Below are positions 6,580 through 7,422 of a DNA stretch of 7,422 nt, in pieces. The notes beneath the pieces were generated by a model. It made no database searches. It was not told the DNA's origin and worked only from the letters and a program-made list of their open reading frames with translations. Numbering within the stretch: the first letter of the stretch is position 1; each line of letters begins with the position of its first letter. A program made the position numbers and the translations under genes. Origin of the DNA: Planctomycetota bacterium (lineage in GTDB: Bacteria; Planctomycetota; Phycisphaerae; UBA1845; CAIVHJ01); assembly GCA_022565195.1 (NCBI GenBank), contig JADFJZ010000061.1, positions 1 to 7,422 of the forward strand. Reading direction: 5' to 3'.

Positions 6580-6603
6580 TGACGGCTGAAGGCATAGCCG
6601 TCA
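6580..6603. repeat. TGACGGCT...AGCCGTCA hairpin
   Basis: TGACGGCT (6580-6587) and AGCCGTCA (6596-6603) form a perfect 8-bp stem with an 8-nt loop. It is the last palindrome before the groES-like promoter region. Confidence 0.65.
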
Positions 6604-6671
6604 CAGCCTTGCAAACAGCAGAATAACGCATTGGCCCTCGAAATTCTACGGAGTCACGGGTTTCGTCGATA

Positions 6672-6682
6672 TATGATATAGT
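6672..6682 (+). promoter_or_regulatory. Possible -10 region for the groES-btpA transcript
   Basis: The sequence TATGATATAGT is the most AT-rich block in this intergenic region. It contains TATGAT, a good -10 match, about 33 nt upstream of the groES-like ATG. No convincing -35 hexamer lies at standard spacing, so either the promoter uses another sigma factor or the match is chance. Confidence 0.35.
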
Positions 6683-6696
6683 AGAGGATGTAGTGT

Positions 6697-6701
6697 AAGG
6701 A
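6697..6701 (+). promoter_or_regulatory. Shine-Dalgarno of the groES-like gene
   Basis: AAGGA lies 9 nt before the ATG at 6711. This spacing selects the ATG over the in-frame GTG at 6705, which would be only 3 nt away. Confidence 0.7.
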
Positions 6702-6710
6702 CTGGTGATC

Positions 6711-7061
6711 ATGACAGAACCCGTGCGGTCAAAAAGAGTGACGTTCGAGACGATCGAGCCTCTGGGCAAGCGAATTCTGATCCGTAAGGATGAGGACAAG
6801 CGCCAAACCAAAGGCGGGATCCAGTTGCCGGACAGCATCGAGATCCCCACGCTCACCGGCCGGGTGGTGGCGGTGTCGGCCCAGATCGAAGGCGACGAGG
6901 ATTACCCCGTCCGCACCTACGACAAGATCCTCTTCAACCCCAAGCACGCCATTCCCGTCGATTTTGAGGCGGACAACCAGCTCTTCGTGGTGCCCATCGA
7001 CGATGTTGTGGCGGTCTTCCGCCGGCAGGACGACCCACCGGAAACCACAGAGGACGAGTGA
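6711..7061 (+). CDS. GroES-family co-chaperonin (stand-alone, divergent)
   Basis: GroES forms the heptameric lid of the GroEL chaperonin in the cytoplasm. The protein has 116 residues, longer than the usual ~95-105. The order of elements fits GroES: an N-terminal extension (about 1-14), IEPLGKRILIRKDED (15-29), a mobile-loop region with KGGIQLPDS (34-42), TGRVVAVSA (49-57), YDKILFNPKHAIPVDFEADN (70-89), the strand QLFVVPIDDVVAVF, and an acidic tail. The canonical G-DRVLF stretch is replaced by TYDKILF. No groEL is adjacent; instead the stop codon overlaps the start of a btpA-like gene by GTGA. It is probably a second, specialised copy, so I give no gene symbol. The start is set by the AAGGA at 6697-6701. 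No CIRCE heat-shock operator is present upstream. Confidence 0.88.
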   Translation: MTEPVRSKRVTFETIEPLGKRILIRKDEDKRQTKGGIQLPDSIEIPTLTGRVVAVSAQIEGDEDYPVRTYDKILFNPKHAIPVDFEADNQLFVVPIDDVVAVFRRQDDPPETTEDE

Positions 7062-7422
7062 TCCGGCTACCCGAAAAAGCCCTCATCGGCATGGTCCACC
7101 TGCCCGCTCTGCCGGGGTCGGCAGGTCATCCACACGGACCATCTCCGCTACCAGAAACCCAAGGAGCCGCAGGCTTCAGCCTGCGCGATCCCACAGGCAT
7201 CATTGATTTACGAGATCCCCTCGGCGATATCATCGAAAGAGCTGCGCGCGACGCATCGCTGCTGCAAAACGCCGGTTTCGACGCCGTCGTGGTCGAGAAC
7301 TTCGGCGATGCGCCGTTTCACGCGACGACCGTGGAGCCGCACACGATCGCATCGATGGCGCAATGTGTTCGTGCCGTCGTCGGCGCGTGTCGGGTTCCAG
7401 TGTGCGTGAACGTCCTGCGCAA
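7058..7422 (+). CDS. BtpA-family TIM-barrel protein, N-terminal part (cut by window end)
   Basis: The frame opened by the GTG at 7058 runs 121 codons to the window edge without a stop. It reads ALIGMVHLPALPGS near the N-terminus, then DIIERAARDASLLQNAGFDA, VVVENFGDAPF, and finally CVNVLR at the edge. These are hallmark motifs of the BtpA family (PF03437), named from a cyanobacterial protein needed for photosystem I stability; most members in non-phototrophs have unknown roles. The GTG overlaps the groES-like stop as GTGA, with AGAGGA just upstream at 7049-7054. The conserved ATG at 7091 is inside the first strand and would be too late. Between LPALPGS and the DIIERA helix there is an extra stretch of roughly 25-30 residues compared with the compact family layout I recall, and it contains a DNA palindrome at 7168-7185. 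The 3' part of the gene is outside the window. Confidence 0.88.
   Translation, partial: MIRLPEKALIGMVHLPALPGSAGHPHGPSPLPETQGAAGFSLRDPTGIIDLRDPLGDIIERAARDASLLQNAGFDAVVVENFGDAPFHATTVEPHTIASMAQCVRAVVGACRVPVCVNVLR
7168..7185. repeat. Palindrome inside the btpA-like coding sequence
   Basis: CGCAGGCT (7168-7175) and AGCCTGCG (7178-7185) are perfect 8-bp inverted arms around TC. It lies within the extra N-terminal stretch of the btpA-like gene and keeps the frame open. It resembles the REP-type palindromes of the upstream intergenic cluster in design, though not in sequence. Confidence 0.6.

Larger units (their letters stand above)
6342..6603. repeat. Cluster of REP-like palindromic repeats
   Basis: At least six separate palindromes sit within 262 bp: three copies of the 13-mer GTCCCGTAGGGAC or its complement (6342-6354, 6411-6423, 6471-6483), a CCCAGCGA/TCGCTGGG hairpin, a CCCAGCCCCGG/CCGGGACTGGG hairpin, a GCCCC-TAC-GGGGC hairpin and a TGACGGCT/AGCCGTCA hairpin. 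Motifs of this style are familiar as repetitive extragenic palindromes in planctomycete-like genomes, where they can be mobilised by IS200-like (RAYT) transposases. That link is inference, because no transposase is present here. Confidence 0.75.
6156..6710. other. Repeat-rich divergent intergenic region
   Basis: About 555 bp separate the start of the minus-strand pgpH operon from the groES-like gene. I see no convincing coding sequence on either strand. The section 6156-6341 should hold the operon leader and promoter, and contains one hairpin (6204-6222). The section 6342-6603 is a cluster of palindromic repeats. The section 6604-6710 holds the leader and probable promoter of the groES-like gene. 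No CIRCE operator (TTAGCACTC-N9-GAGTGCTAA) is present. Confidence 0.8.

Noticed and set aside
6342..6603. A possible CRISPR array in the repeat cluster.
   Set aside because: The repeats are short palindromes in mixed orientation, of unequal families and irregular spacing, with no constant repeat-spacer unit and no cas genes.
7203..7409. A 68-codon + strand open frame near the right edge.
   Set aside because: It is in a different frame from the btpA-like gene that covers the same bases and carries the VVVENFGDAPF motif.

Overview
The window is a GC-rich bacterial chromosome segment with closely packed genes. Its content suggests a Planctomycetota-type or neighbouring environmental lineage. 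The reasons are a PA0069-type radical SAM protein, a PgpH-YbeY-CorC gene string, a stand-alone GroES next to a BtpA-type TIM barrel, and many short palindromic repeats of the GTCCCGTAGGGAC and AGCCCAGCG...CGCTGGG kind. The lineage is inferred from style and gene content. There is no rRNA or other marker to prove it.

Left part (1-1200): a radical SAM gene on the + strand ends at 1091 and faces the end of the minus-strand operon. The gap between them is almost wholly a ~100 bp inverted-repeat element that looks like a MITE (1096-1197). Its right end supplies the TAG stop codon of the last operon gene.

Centre (1195-6155, minus strand): a four-gene operon read right to left, with every junction overlapping: pgpH-like 7TM-HD phosphohydrolase, ybeY, a nitrilase-superfamily gene, and a CNNM/CBS/CorC_HlyC transporter-like gene. 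The overlaps are 4, 11 and 4 bp, which implies translational coupling. pgpH and ybeY commonly sit together in bacteria, often behind phoH, but phoH is absent here. The nitrilase-like protein is the odd member: all three catalytic positions of the superfamily appear to be substituted, so it is probably a pseudoenzyme.

Right part (6156-7422): a ~555 bp divergent intergenic region holds a dense cluster of at least six palindromic repeats (6342-6603). An AT-rich promoter-like block follows, then a GroES-family gene on the + strand with a clear Shine-Dalgarno. Its stop codon overlaps the GTG start of a btpA-like gene that runs off the window end. That btpA gene carries an apparent insertion near its N-terminus that contains a perfect 8-bp-stem palindrome.

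As a whole the operon combines a predicted cyclic-dinucleotide phosphodiesterase, 16S rRNA/ribosome maturation and a membrane ion-transport-type protein. The most unusual points are the degenerate nitrilase, the repeat elements that shape coding ends or coding interiors, and the GroES-BtpA coupling. I found no CRISPR array, tRNA, rRNA or intact transposase gene.
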